Below, piece by piece: positions 13,047 to 24,880 of a stretch of 64,000 nt of DNA. Origin of the DNA: Phialocephala subalpina (lineage: Eukaryota > Ascomycota > Leotiomycetes > Helotiales > Mollisiaceae). The notes beneath the pieces are model-generated. The model was not told where the DNA came from and did no database searches. It worked only from the letters and a program-made list of their open reading frames with translations. Numbering within the stretch: position 1 is the stretch's first letter; every line of letters begins with the position of its first letter. The position numbers and the translations under genes are program-made. The stretch covers positions 2,888,007-2,952,006 of the forward strand of contig FJOG01000003.1 of the NCBI GenBank assembly GCA_900073065.1. Reading direction: 5' to 3'.

Positions 13047-13874
13047 TCAATTGGCCTCATAAACAGCCACATACTGCACTTCCATACCAGCAGCTGCTCC
13101 ACTCGCAGTGTTCGAAGCCGCTTTTCCAGGCCATGAACCACCAACCGCAACGTTCAACGTGATGAACATGCCCGCCTGCGCCGTCGCAGCCCAAGAAGCT
13201 TGATCACCAACATCAGAGCCGTGCGTGACATGGTAAGCTTGCCCATCCATGTACCATGTGATGCTTTGCTGTCTCCAATCACTGTTTCTCAGATCAATGG
13301 CATGAGCCCAAGTATGGAAAGTACCATAGTCGAAGTTCATCTGGGATGTCAAGCCAGTGGGGTCATTGCAATAACCGCCGCAGTGCAAAGTGCCAGCTCC
13401 GAGTTCACCTCCGTTAACGTTCTCGAAAGTGTCGATTTCTCCGCAAGCAGGCCATTGAGTGCCGTGTCGGACGGCTTCTCCCAAAGACCAGAAGGCGGGC
13501 CAGATACCTTGGAGCTGGACACCTGGAGTTCCGAGCTTGAATCTTGATTGAACGATGATTTGAGAACCAGCTTGAGCTTGGAAGTTTGGGAGGGACTCAA
13601 TGCGGCAGGATGTCCATTGACCGTTGTTGAGTTCGGGGGTGATGAGGAGCGAGCCGGAGCCAGAGAGCTTGCAGTTTGCTCCGTTGGTATAGATTTCTTG
13701 TTCGTTGTTTGGGCCTTGGCCGAGGTAGTAATCCCATTTTGTCATGTCGAGAGATGAGCCTGAGAATTCATCTGACCAGACTACATGGAAGCCGTTGTTT
13801 GGCTCTGGCGCGGTAGCGAGGGTGGTGGTGAGGAGTGCGCTTAAACAAGCGAGAGCAGTGATAGAGGAGAACAT
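13047..13874 (-). CDS. Secreted GH16 beta-glucanase-type glycoside hydrolase
   Basis: Uninterrupted 275-residue protein. Residues 1-21 form a signal peptide (hydrophobic ALACLSALLTTTLA ending at TA), so it should be secreted. The glycoside hydrolase 16 fold is shown by VVWSDEFSGSSLD near the start and the catalytic signature GEIDTFE (nucleophile E146, assisting D148, acid/base E151) followed by NVNG. IWPAFWSLG precedes it and a late ITLNVAVGGSWPG follows, as in the family. Length fits a GH16 domain without a CBM or GPI anchor. Members hydrolyse beta-1,3(4)-glucans or related galactans in plant or fungal walls; the exact substrate cannot be read from sequence. The start at 13874 is preferred over an upstream Met (14135) because it places the signal peptide at the N-terminus and leaves a TATA box and CT-rich leader upstream. 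No intron is needed. Confidence 0.9.
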   Translation of the reverse strand: MFSSITALACLSALLTTTLATAPEPNNGFHVVWSDEFSGSSLDMTKWDYYLGQGPNNEQEIYTNGANCKLSGSGSLLITPELNNGQWTSCRIESLPNFQAQAGSQIIVQSRFKLGTPGVQLQGIWPAFWSLGEAVRHGTQWPACGEIDTFENVNGGELGAGTLHCGGYCNDPTGLTSQMNFDYGTFHTWAHAIDLRNSDWRQQSITWYMDGQAYHVTHGSDVGDQASWAATAQAGMFITLNVAVGGSWPGKAASNTASGAAAGMEVQYVAVYEAN

Positions 13875-13994
13875 CTTGTTCAAGTGAAGAATGAACGAGA
13901 TGAAAGTATTAGAATTAGATATACTTTTGAGTGAAAGACAGAGAGCGCTGAGGAAAAGGAGACTTCGTATGACTTGAGAAAGAGAAACAAGTAC

Positions 13995-14000
13995 TTTATA
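13995..14000 (-). promoter_or_regulatory. TATA box upstream of the GH16 gene
   Basis: On the minus strand TATAAA lies about 120 bp upstream of the start codon, followed by a pyrimidine-rich stretch (CTCTCTGTCTTTCACTC-like), a layout common in strongly expressed fungal genes. Confidence 0.45.
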
Positions 14001-14135
14001 CAGATTATGATCTGGGCTGGTCTTGGTCGTCAGGGGCAGTCCGGATAATAAGAAAACCAACGGGCTCAGGTAAATAGCCCTACAGAAACAGGTAAACATC
14101 TTCACCCACCAAATAGAAAGATGCTGCGACCGCAC

Positions 14136-16683
14136 TATCCTGACGAGAGATTACCTTCGCCCCTGCTATTCTTTGTCCGTCGTAATTCTCCAACAATCAT
14201 ATGTTCTAGGCTTGGATCCTGAGTCTGGAGTTTTCGGCGATGCAGTCTCCTATTTTTAGCGCCAGTGTGGGAAATAGCAGAGGCTTCATCCCATCACTGG
14301 CGCTCCCGCATTCCTGCACGCAAGCACATGAAACGTGAAGAGAAAGCTGATGGAAAAGCACGGAGAGCCTTGCCACTGGATCCGCTGAATTGGTACCTGA
14401 ATCCTCAGATCCTAGCGCTGCGTAGGACACTAGGAAAATCGCGTTGTCTGACTCCTGAAGTGGCGGAGTCTGAAGCGAGGTGCTGTGAGAGGTCGCCTTC
14501 TTTAATTCTGTTGATATAAGCTTCATCGCTCCGCAGGCGGCGCGACGAATGGAAGCCGAGGGCTTGGAGCCGATGAGGTGAGAGGTATTCTCGGGCTGTG
14601 CCTAAGTGTGGTTGTCTCTGTGGCCGGGCGAGGCACTCTCGCGGTGTAGGGCCAATTATTGGAAGGTTCTGTGCCCCGAGGAATGTCAGAACCCTATATT
14701 GGCCTCAAGGGTGCTAAATTCTCATCCTGTATCACGGTAATTCTGACAGCACAGCTTAGAAAAGGTCAGCCTCAACGGAGGTCCGACTTTGCGGCCGCGT
14801 CGCGAGTTGGTTGCTTATAACGATGTCGCTATCATGGTTGTTGTCGAGGTTGAAGTGTACGGAAGCACAAAACCGCGAAGAAAGCTCGGAGCCTTGTCCG
14901 GAACCCTGTCACGTGCGGTCGGCCGTCCAACAACTTGATGTCGGCCGTTTTCATGCAGGAGTGCCCAGTAAGTTTTATCGACCTTAATCTAATCCTTAAT
15001 TTTGTGTTCTTGCAATCAAGTGCCGAAGGAGATCTTTTTGATTGATGTTTTGAGGTTGTATCTAGTAAATGGTGTTGTATTGGCCTCCCAAAGCCAATCG
15101 GTCCGTCCCGTGAATCAGATTCTGAAACCTCATTATTCTGCAACTTCAGCTAGCTTTTGTGTTCTAGACTCGCTGAAGATGGTCGATCTTCCGTGAAATT
15201 CAAAAGATGGTACAGATGTGGGGCTGGAAATAGGGGGGTTTTCGCGTCCTTTCGCTTCGGCTGTCGCTGCCGAGGGGGAAATGCTCCTAACCACTCATTA
15301 ACCACCACGTCCCCTGCCAAGCAAAATATCAAGAACTCTTCTCTGCGATCACCAAGTTTTCATCTTTGAGCATCCAATGAGGGTGGAATGCGACATGTTA
15401 ATGTTGTTTGTGTTGGGAGTCGAGGATGTTTCAACTCTGCCCCGCTGCCGAGGTCACCCCGTTCGCTGATTTGCATCTGAAAATTACAACTCTCTTCTCT
15501 TACCTAAGGACTTGCAAATCAACGTAAATTAGAACTGGAATTTTTGATATTGTTGCATATCGTAAATATGTCATCTCCCGCGTTAGGCTTATTCTTTTTG
15601 CAGTCTATTGTACATCAATTCAAATTATATTCGCGCAAGCTCATTCTGCTTCCATCTAGGTTCGGGGAAAGCCCTAAATGTGTCATATCTAGCATCGAGC
15701 TCATTACTTGTCAGCTTGTAGCACATCAGAAATACGACAGCTACCGCACTAAGCTCTCTTCTAATTTAGGCTTAAGTAGCCCGGGACTTGGTTGCAGGTC
15801 GAGATGTTCTGAATTTTCCAGATATTGACTTGAGAACTTCGCTGAGTTTTTTGTTGCGCGTCGCAGGTGGGCATTGCACCTTCCTAATTCGAATATTCAG
15901 AACTTACTTTTCTCTATACGGGCTTAATTCGAAAGTGCTAGTGTATAACATCCTGAATTTGTCGCTCATCAATATGTCCCTGAGTTTTCCAGGCATTGGT
16001 CTGAGAGCTGTGTCTTTGTTGGGCGCGTCGTAGGTTTTGATTATAACTTCTTGATTGGAATACTCAAAACTTCCCTGGTATCTGTTTTTACTTCCAAGTA
16101 ACGATGCACCATCAATGTTTGTTACATTTCGCGATGCCCAAGTTGTTGGAGACCACACGCATTTGGAATGCCTTAGAATATGGGAACACTATCATGGCCT
16201 ACGATGGACGACGTGCAACAAAGCCTTGACAATATCTGAGCAGCGCTAGCATATTTGGTGTTATCAGAGTGCTTGCCATCTAAGATCGCCTGGCTGGCGC
16301 GAATGTCTCTTGAGTTGCTCTCAAGGAAGCTGTCTTGGCATTTAGAAACAATTATGGTATATATGTTATGAAATGTCCCAACAACTATCGAAAAACTGAA
16401 ATGCCAAATTGGTATCACTTCGAAGTCTCCTTCCTCCACATCCAAGGCGAGCCCAGCCTATAGTCCATGCCGTTACAATCCCGTCCATTTGCATCCTCCA
16501 TGTGTTTCTTCCGATTTCTGCTTCGAGTTCGAGCATCCTTCTTCGATGCCTCGCGTCCGGGCTCAGGTACCTTCTTCCCACCGTGATGTCGTTCTATCAT
16601 CCAAATTCAATGGTATCATTGCGCCAATCCTCCTCAAACATCCTTCATCTTCAACATAAATCAACCTCTACTCCCGCACTACC
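14136..16683. other. Intergenic region with degenerate tandem repeat
   Basis: No supported gene. The stretch 15540-16110 contains diverged tandem copies of a ~171 bp unit (listed separately). The rest shows nothing beyond mixed-composition DNA. Confidence 0.4.
15790..16110. repeat. Degenerate ~171 bp tandem repeat
   Basis: Two successive blocks align along most of their length. GAATTTTCCAGATATTGACT at about 15811 matches GAGTTTTCCAGGCATTGGTC at about 15982. TTGTTGCGCGTCGCAGGT then matches TTGTTGGGCGCGTCGTAGGT, and ATTCGAATATTCAGAACTT matches ATTGGAATACTCAAAACTT. Spacing is 171 bp, with roughly two-thirds identity by eye. A weaker third copy may precede them near 15560. Mismatches include many C/T and G/A differences. 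No coding frame is shared by the copies. Confidence 0.5.
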
Positions 16684-17142
16684 TCAATTCAGCTCCTCCC
16701 ACTTCCCCTTCTTCCACTCCTCTCCCTTTCCATTCTCCTTCACCATCACCTTCCCGAGTCTCGGCATAGGCCACCTCCTCTTGCCATCCTGCTCCCCTTT
16801 CCCATCACCGCCATTACCTCCCTGCCCACCACTGTTTCTATTCGGTCTCGTCCTCCGATGAAAGTAATAGAAACCTCCTGCGATAACCGAAAGTAGTAGG
16901 ATAGCACCGATTATGCCAGCGGCAGCTTGGCCTTTGCTGCTGTATTGTTTGGAGGATGAGGATGTGCTTGTGGATTGAGATTGGGTGTCGGTGCCATCGA
17001 GGATGTTACCGGGGTTGCCGTCGGGGGTGTTGAGGGGTGCTGTTGGTGTTGGGAGGGCTGAGACGAGGGAGAGGGTTGTGAGGAGGAGGAGTGTGTAGAA
17101 GGATAAGGACATTGATGAAGATGATGATGATGATCGAGCCAT
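16684..17142 (-). CDS. Small single-pass membrane protein with Ser/Thr-rich ectodomain
   Basis: A 152-residue protein with an N-terminal signal sequence (poly-Ser then LSFYTLLLLTTLSLVSALP) and a short Pro/Thr/Ser-rich extracellular part (about residues 27-68). One transmembrane helix follows (AAGIIGAILLLSVIAGGFYYF), stopped by HRRTR, and then a basic, glycine-rich cytosolic tail. This is the layout of fungal mid2/wsc-like sensors or other single-pass plasma-membrane proteins, but there is no cysteine domain to name a family. The start at 17142 is chosen because upstream residues in the frame are not signal-like and because a TATA box lies ~115 bp upstream. The poly-Ser run is encoded by a GAT-like trinucleotide tract on the plus strand and may vary in length. 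Function unknown. Confidence 0.7.
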   Translation of the reverse strand: MARSSSSSSSMSLSFYTLLLLTTLSLVSALPTPTAPLNTPDGNPGNILDGTDTQSQSTSTSSSSKQYSSKGQAAAGIIGAILLLSVIAGGFYYFHRRTRPNRNSGGQGGNGGDGKGEQDGKRRWPMPRLGKVMVKENGKGEEWKKGKWEELN

Positions 17143-18439
17143 CTTGTATTTATAGTTTGGTTGTAAGTTGGAGAAAAGATGAAGATATTGGGCCAACTTG
17201 GTCTTGGCTTGCGTTGAGCGGTATTGACTGAGGCACAATGAACAGTACTTGGTATTTATATATCCTCACAACTCAAGTACTGTACTCGTAAAGTAACTCG
17301 AAGCAGAAGGTAAATATCAACGACACGAAAGTCAAAACCTCAAGATAACAAGGCAGCAACGATCCTCATATACTTCCCCCCAACAACCCCTCCCGCTTAC
17401 AGTCTCAAACCAAAGTCAGGCATGACTCCGTTGATGACTCAAGGCAACAATGCCTCACACATTGTGCACCATGTGCACAGCCAAAATTGTATATCGAACA
17501 TAAGAGGCCAAGCACACGGACGAACTACGCCCCGACAGCAACTAGTGGTCTCGAGACACAACCCCACAACTCGGTACCCAATCAGTCTCTTCTGTTTCTT
17601 CGCTAAGCTGGATTTTCGACAAGGAGAGCAGCAAGCGAGTCCATACAGTAACTCTCCACAGGCGCACAGTCTGCAACACCAGGAATTCTCTCACCGGTGA
17701 TGACTCTTCGGAGTTTATCCGGGACCTCTTTTTGCTCGAATTCAATCGCATTCGCTCTCTCAAATCAACCAACCACAACCATGAGTTCGCATGAGTGAAA
17801 CTCTGCTCCTCATTTTGATCATTATCCAGCGATTGCTCAATTGAGTCCCAAATAACCTTATCCCGACAGTGATCTCGAAGCGGAACTCCTATTCCGAGCC
17901 GGTGTCTGGATTCTCTTCGGCGTGAAACCCCACCATATTGAGTTTGAGGCTGCGAATTCTGAACTCCGAAATGGAGAAATGGTGAAATGCCAGGAGGCTG
18001 AGGTCATAGTCATTCATTCAAGCTCATCGCATCTCATCTGTATTAATCGTCTCAACTCATCTACCCATACAATCCTGTATATTTTTTGTTGTCTCAGAAG
18101 TCATTTTCAAATGCCCGGCAACACACCTACAAAGCTACGCCGCATAGATCATCAGGCACCCATTAAACGAATGCACCACGAACGCAACGCACCTCAAGTC
18201 TTATGTTGTTGAAACCCCACCCTTTAGCGAAGGCAGCAATTGTTCGTTCCTATTGTCCTGTAACGCATGCCACTCAACCCATCAATATGCAGCATCCTAA
18301 CAACTCCCCCTTACCCAGATCCAACAGAACACTTCGTTGAAACCTCTTCATGCAATCGCTCCCCTCTCCACATTCCAATACAATCGATCCCCCAATCAAA
18401 AACTCAGGTCAAGCAGACTTGAGATGACGAGAATCTGAT
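17143..18439. other. Intergenic / promoter region
   Basis: Apart from the TATA element of the small membrane protein gene, nothing recognisable. Plus-strand open frames near 17422-17700 and 17922-18212 lack motifs and are not supported. Confidence 0.35.
17255..17262 (-). promoter_or_regulatory. TATA box upstream of the small membrane protein gene
   Basis: TATATAAA on the minus strand, about 115 bp upstream of the start at 17142. Confidence 0.4.
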
Positions 18440-21400
18440 TTAACCAGCCAAGCTACTCATCGGCCCACTGCCCTCAGACCCAGGAGCAAGGCTACCCTCG
18501 ATTCTGCGCTTCGCGTCTGCCTTTTCCTTCTCCGTGATGTCTTCGTCTTTCTTGCGCATGTCGGGTGTATGTTGGCCTTGAGAAGGGTGGTGGCCTATTG
18601 ACATGCCGACTCTCAACTATTGAACTTTGTTAGCATTTTGTTCACACGCACAGTGCGAAGAAAAAAAGGGATGAGAGGATAAAACTCACCAAAGTCTCCA
18701 AAGCCCCATTCGAATTATCCACCAAGTCATCATCAAATTTCATACTATTCTCCTCAAACAGCACCAAGATCGTACTACCACCAAACTTGAAATACCCAAG
18801 CTCCTCGGCTCTGCCGACCCTCTCACCAGGCTTTCGAGTAATGACCGTGCTACCGACCATCATGGCACCAACACAAATGACCATAACTCGTCCATGCTGC
18901 TCGCTATCAATCGGGATCACGACCCTGATGTTCTCACCATAAACATCAAGCGCGGAACGGATAGCCATCGGGTTGACAGTGTAATACTCTCCTTCAATCG
19001 TTTTCGGCGTACCCATGATTCCATCGACTGGGATATGGAAACGATGATAATCTTGCGGAGCAAGTCTGAAGATACCAAGGGCACCATTCTTATATCTTTC
19101 CGCATCCTCAGGGTATGCTTTCCCTAGGAGTCGTTCAATGCTGAACTCTCGACCCTTGACCCAGATCTTAGTAGCTTCATCCATACGGTTGAAGACTACA
19201 GATCTGCAGTCCGCAGGCGATACAATGATACGTGGATTATCTGGTGCAGAGCAAGGGCGAGCATCAGGCTTCAGAGCACGGTAGAAGAATTCGTTGAAAT
19301 TCTTGAATGCTTCCATTGGCAAGAGGACTTCAGACATGTCGAGCTGATGGAAGTTGATGAATTTCTGGATTTCGGCTTTAGAGGCTGGGTCGTCGTATTT
19401 GACTCCCTGCTTGAATGAGAGGCCTCGGAGAAGTTTGCGAACTGCGGGTTTTGTTAGTAAGTCTGTTTGAGAAATGTTGCGATGTATTTGTAGGGATATG
19501 TAATTCAATTGGTAGTCATACTTCTCTTGTTCTCCATATCCTTAGATTTCAACCCCTTATATAACAGTCGGATGCCTAAGCGAACATAAACACTCATACG
19601 CTCCTCGTTGATCTGCCCAGTGATGCGATCTTGGACAAGAATGTTCGCAGAGTTGGCACCAAGCTTATAGCCACCGTAGGAGATCTTGGTGATGACCTTG
19701 GAGTACCATTTTCGTTGAGCTTGGCTCGATGTCACAAAGCCAGCCATGACGATGTTGTTGACCTGTCGCCAATCCTGACTTGCACATGTCGCAATGTGAG
19801 TGATGATATCAGCATCAGAACGCTTGTTGAGACGTGGCTGATGGCAGATGGGACATTCACGGATCTCAACAACGTGTTCCTCGCCCTTGTCATTGAGGTC
19901 GTCTCGGTCCAAGAAATCACCTTCCTCACCAGGGGTGTTTAAATCTTCAACAGTTTGTGCTTCGACACCAAGCTGGGATTGGTCGACCATAGTGGCATTG
20001 CTTGATGGTCCAGTTTCGGTCGTGCTGGATGAGTGAGAAGGTGCTGTTCCACCAAGCTGGGTAGGGATGTGGGTTCGCATGTGAGCAGTATCTGGCATCA
20101 TGCCTCTCACACGGTCACCCATCGTCTGGGGCTTTGACTTCTCGAGAAGTTGTTCTTCCAAGCAGATGACGGCCTCATCGAATGACAAATCGCCAGTCTC
20201 GCCATTTGATGATGGATTGGGGAAGCGCTTAAAGAAAGCATCGATGGTAGATTCTTTGAGAGTAGAACCAAGAGTATCCAGCATGGTAGTGAGTTCCACC
20301 TTGCTGATACGACAGCTCTCATCCGTGTCGTATTGTCGTAGCATTGATCTCCAAAATTGCTGGCGAAGCGCAGGATATGGGACATATTTCGCCTTCATGA
20401 AAAGTTGTGGACTGTGCTTTTCTTCCCACTTCTCCGCGTTCTTCAGCTTCAACGGAATGGTGAAAGCATGCAAATCGGGATCGCCCTGACTGTTGGGCCC
20501 ATCAGCCTCATCCACAGCATTTGGCGGGGGTATGTTGTCTCCAGGTTGAAGTCCAGTTGGATTACTCGTGGGGGCAATCATGGGAGTGGTTGAACCAGAA
20601 GGGGGAGGACTCGAAGAAATGTTCTGGCTCGAATTCTTTGATTGCATGCCAGGTCGATTCAACTTGTTCAAGCTCTGAGAGGAAGACGAACGTGACATTG
20701 GGAGCCTGAAGCGGGATCGGTTTGGTTGTGGTGGGAAAGCACTAGGATCTGCTGGTTCCTTTAGGGAGTAGAGGCCAGTCTCTGAGTTTGCGTCAGGGGC
20801 GGTATCTGTGACCTCCTTCAAAGATACTGTTGTTGAAGCAATGAAGTCGTTGCCAGTCAACTTGTCTCGGTCAATGACCGTGAAGGAGAGAGAGTATCCC
20901 AATTCGTGCTTCAGCACCTGGAAGATCATCTTTTCATTGAACACTGGGTTCAAGTTGTGTCGAATTACTCGTGTTCGATATGTCTTCTTGCCCAGGGATG
21001 CAACCACGAAAGGATCCATATCAAAGGAAGTTCGGGTCATGTTTCTCTCAGGTGGCAGATCCGTGATTTTGCCAATCTCGAGGAAAACAATTCCCACGAC
21101 CTCACTGTCGCCCGTAAACTCATATGCATTGAGACGCTTCTTCTTTCGCAGACCCCGCAATCTGATCTTTCGTCTTCTCTTCTCGATATTTTCTGGCTTT
21201 GTAGGATCGTCCGTCTCGTCGCTGGGCTCTTCATCTTCATCCAGATAATCCTCGTCCTCCACTTCACCGGCCTCCCCACTGGACTCTGTCTGATTCAGGT
21301 TCAACTGACCAAGCTGTCTAGTCGGTGTCCCAACCTCATCCAAGTCTACCACTCCTGCCAATGATCTGAACTTCTCCAATGTGACTGCAGGCGGGGCACC

Positions 21401-22097
21401 TAAAGCGGTTGTATCGTAAAGTGTAAATGCAAGCTGTACTTCTCCCGACACATTACTGCTCTTCTTTCCACCCGGCCTCTTGCTCTTCAACGAGAACCAC
21501 TGTGGCGGGACCTCTGTGACATCACCCACAAATATATCCTCCAACGCTAGATCGAACTCTCCAAGATAGTCCTTGCCAAATCGATCCTTATCCCAGCACA
21601 CACAATCAAGGAGGAGGCTGTTGACACCCGAGATAGGCATCTGCATGGTAACATTCCATTCTGGATTCAAGGTCTTAGGGATCGATTGAGTCGCGTTACG
21701 AGAATCGCCGAGGCTGAGAACAAGGTACTGCCTGCGTTCAGCTTCTGCTCATTTATCGTTTGCGGGGCGGGAACTGCGTTGGCAGATGCGCATATACTCA
21801 CTGGATCACTTGTTCCCCCTCTATCCTTCGCTGCCAGGTTCCTAGCCTGCCCTTATCATCAGTATACTATTCCATTGTACCCCCTTCGATACCGCAGATA
21901 GAGCCCTATCTCACCTTCAAACAAACCACCTTGAGCATCAAACCCGCAACCTTGGCCGCCTCCGGACTCTCCACCGCAGACTTCTTCGAATCCTTCATAT
22001 TCGCATGTGTATTGGGATTCGGACTCGTGCTTCGAGAGGGGTTGTTGCTGTTTCCACCATATGACTTCAATCGGTTCGGGAGCGGGATACGGACCAT
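18440..22097 (-). CDS. Phosphatidylserine decarboxylase, C2-domain type (PSD2-like)
   Basis: Decarboxylates phosphatidylserine to phosphatidylethanolamine on endomembranes, a pyruvoyl enzyme. Exons (minus strand): 21915-22097, 21802-21846, 19522-21727, 18690-19441, 18440-18616; 1120 residues, all junctions GT-AG. The first C2 domain spans about residues 52-160 (ARNLAAKDRGGTSDP then YLVLSLGDSR, joined only after splicing). A second C2 is near 285-395 (DPFVVASLGKKTYRTRV). An EF-hand-like loop (DTDESCRISKVE) lies near 560. The catalytic domain occupies the last ~320 residues and ends with the autocleavage motif GGST at about 1032-1035, where the serine becomes the pyruvoyl group. It also has FNEFFYRALKP and HRFHIPVDG. 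An acidic/basic low-complexity linker lies between the C2 domains. The start at 22097 follows an in-frame stop. Length and order match yeast Psd2-type proteins. Confidence 0.93.
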
Positions 22098-23682
22098 GAT
22101 GGTGAGGGAGGTGGTCGAAACCGCATATATTCACTTTCCTGGCAGATAGCTCAGCGGCTGTGTTGCTTGGCAGGACCGAGGATGACACCTCCTGCAAGTC
22201 TTCGGCACCAAACGTTCGTTGCCAATGTTTCTGATGCTGGCAGACAATGGATCAACACCAACAACTACCGTTTGATCTGGAAACTTTGGACTGGATGGAA
22301 TTGGATTGATTTCAGCTCCGAGTGAAGGGCTGAGGTCTTGGCGGGGTTGAGTGTTTCGTTGGCTGGTCCTGGAGCAATTGGAGGTGAGAGTGGTTGGAGC
22401 TCAGGGATTTGCAGGTCGCTGATCTGAATTGCAGGTGCGGGGTTTTATTTTGGGAGCTCAACAACTGAGACAAAGCATGAGCCTTAATATTGAATCAATA
22501 ACAACCCCTTTGTTGAGAGCGAATTCGACCTGGACGTTATTCGATTGTTTTGATGTGAAGTGAGGAAATGGTTGATCTGTTGAAGGGAGGAGAAATGGAC
22601 AGAAGAATGCAATGTTGTCTTCAGGCTGGGAGAACGACACGTACAAACTCTGTGCCTCTTCCTCCACAACGCGAGAACAGCAATTGGGCACAGGAAAGCT
22701 TAAAAATACAAAGTACGTGATGACCGAAGGAGATCAGATCGTATCGTTTTCTATGGCTCTCTTTGCTTTTGCTGTGGGTATCTTTCTGGCGGAAGGGCGG
22801 ATGGATGCTAGCTTCGGTCGCAAACGTCAGTAAGCCTGATCGGAGTCGTGAATTCCTAGGCCTCCGAATAACAGAGTGAGGAATATTTTTGTTTTATATT
22901 GTTTATTGTTAAAGGTACGTTGCGACAAGAGACGAGGCAGGACTTCAAATGACCTGACCTTCGTCGCAGGCATGTTTACTATTTGTTTGCGAGTTTATCA
23001 TGTCTTACAACATCACAATGCCTCCGTGCGCTCAGCGCGTCTCATTCGCTCTCAGGCCAATCCATCATGACCTTGCCAATGAGTCTCCAAGTGATGATCC
23101 TCGCGTTTACTGTGCCTCAATATTCAACCTACAATAAAATTTGACGAGCGTGAGTCCTATACGACACGAAGTAAGCTGTGGCTATGATGCCTTGGCCGAG
23201 GCATTCTCTTACAGACCCTAAGATGCCCCGAGATTGATAGATCATATTATTGAGTTGATGAATCAATCGTGTGTCTCTAGCTATATTCACGGTAATAAGG
23301 CATAAGAACTAGAGCCGCGAAGTTATAATTCTCTGACGCCTTGATTGTAGCACTCACCGAAGAGAGGCTATGGGAAAGAAAAACGCTCTCACAAGTCATG
23401 CACAGTACAACAGTACGGAGATACAAGTAATCATTTTCCGATCTCGATTGAATTCTCACCACGAATCTATGTCTAAGATCTGTCTCTCATCTTGAAATAT
23501 AAACATGAAAAATCCCATCCCTCTGAACATATTGACTGTTGCTGGTTTTGATACTGTGCTGTGTTTTCCTTAACATAACAAGAACGCCTTGGCGATGCCA
23601 ACCTGAACCCGTAACCCTCAAGTAGCAAAACAGAAAATCTTTGCAAGAAAATGACAATTCTGAAAGTATGAAGACGAAGCAT
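22098..23682. other. Intergenic, no gene recognised
   Basis: Promoter of the phosphatidylserine decarboxylase gene plus about 1.3 kb in which I see no coding motif, repeat or RNA gene. Confidence 0.4.
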
Positions 23683-24880
23683 CTATGCAGCAACGCCCTC
23701 TACAATTCCCTGGTTTGGCTGGTACTCGGAGAAAGCACTGGGCCACAAGAACATCTTCTCCTCCTTGCTTGGTGTAGCAGCAATATATCTTGGAACCTAT
23801 CATCATCAGGATTAGCCCATACTCACAACCAAAGTCGTTTGAACAACTTACAGCTTTCTGACTGGACACTCTCCTCCAAAGGTTGGCTCTCGGGTTGAAG
23901 CGTGCGGGCATCCCCTTGCCCTTCGTCTTCTCCTCGTCCTCAATCCTGATCTTCTCAACCTCCTTTTGGATATCCGCAAAAGTATCAAACGGGATATAAT
24001 GCAGCTTATGCTCCACGCAGTACTCCTCGAGTCTCAGACCTCTCCTGGCGAAAAGAACATCGGCGTGACGTGCTGCAGGAAGATCCGAGACTCCATCACC
24101 AATAAAGACGATAAGAGGGATCGTCCCATCCTCACACTCAAGATGTGCCTGTTCCCTCGCCTCAGTGATACTCAACGCCTTATCATGTCCAAGTTCCGTA
24201 TCATGTCTCCAAACCGGCTTCCACGAACTCCCATCCGGATGAATCTCCGCATCATTCGCTACAATCCCAATATGTCCCGCCTCCTCCTCCCCTAAAAACG
24301 TATCCAACACCTTCCTCAAAATCGGCTTCAACCCTGCACTAATAACATTAAACGGAATCTTATTCCCAATACAATATTTATGGAACTCTTGGAAATCAGG
24401 GTCGATCTCGAGGGTTTTCTCCATGACTTCGAATCCGTCTTCAAAGGGAACGTTGAGAGATCCCCACATCTCTTCGGAGACGTCGCGGAAGGAGCGTTCG
24501 CCGGTGCTGATTTGTTTGTCGAGGATTTCGCGGCGGTGGGAACCGCAGCCGTGGGCGTCAAAGAGGATGTGGCCGGTGTCTTGCATGAAGATTGTTCCGT
24601 CGAAATCTGGGGGAGGGAGAGTTAGCCGCCATGTTCTGGATCTTGAGGGGCTTCAATGTGAATGGAAAATGAGGTTTGTGAATAGACTCCCCAATTTGGC
24701 AGTGGGATGGCGGAAAGTACGAAGTGATCAACACGGAAGATCAACAAACGTACCTGAAAAACAGATGATCTTCCTCTTAGTGTTCAGCATGCCCTTATTT
24801 TGCGTCGACATGATGCTCGTCTTTGGAACAGAAAGGTCCTTGGTCTCAGGGACCGCGGGAGGAGTGGTTGCAGCAGGCAT
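23683..24880 (-). CDS. HAD-superfamily phosphatase (phosphoserine-phosphatase-like)
   Basis: Exons (minus strand): 24754-24880, 23852-24606, 23683-23796; 331 residues. The first intron falls inside the catalytic motif: splicing creates FSDFDGT (nucleophile D43, acid/base D45). Motif II is the Ser of NVISAG (about residue 132), and motif IV is GDGVSD (212-217) followed by LPAARHAD. These place it in the HAD-IB group, near phosphoserine phosphatases and the diketo-methylthio-phosphopentane phosphatase-like proteins. The physiological substrate is not readable. The second junction restores a conserved-looking C-terminus (AVPRYIAATPSKEEK). No signal peptide, so probably cytosolic. The start at 24880 is chosen because it lies closest to the domain; a second Met at 24937 is possible. 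Confidence 0.85.
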
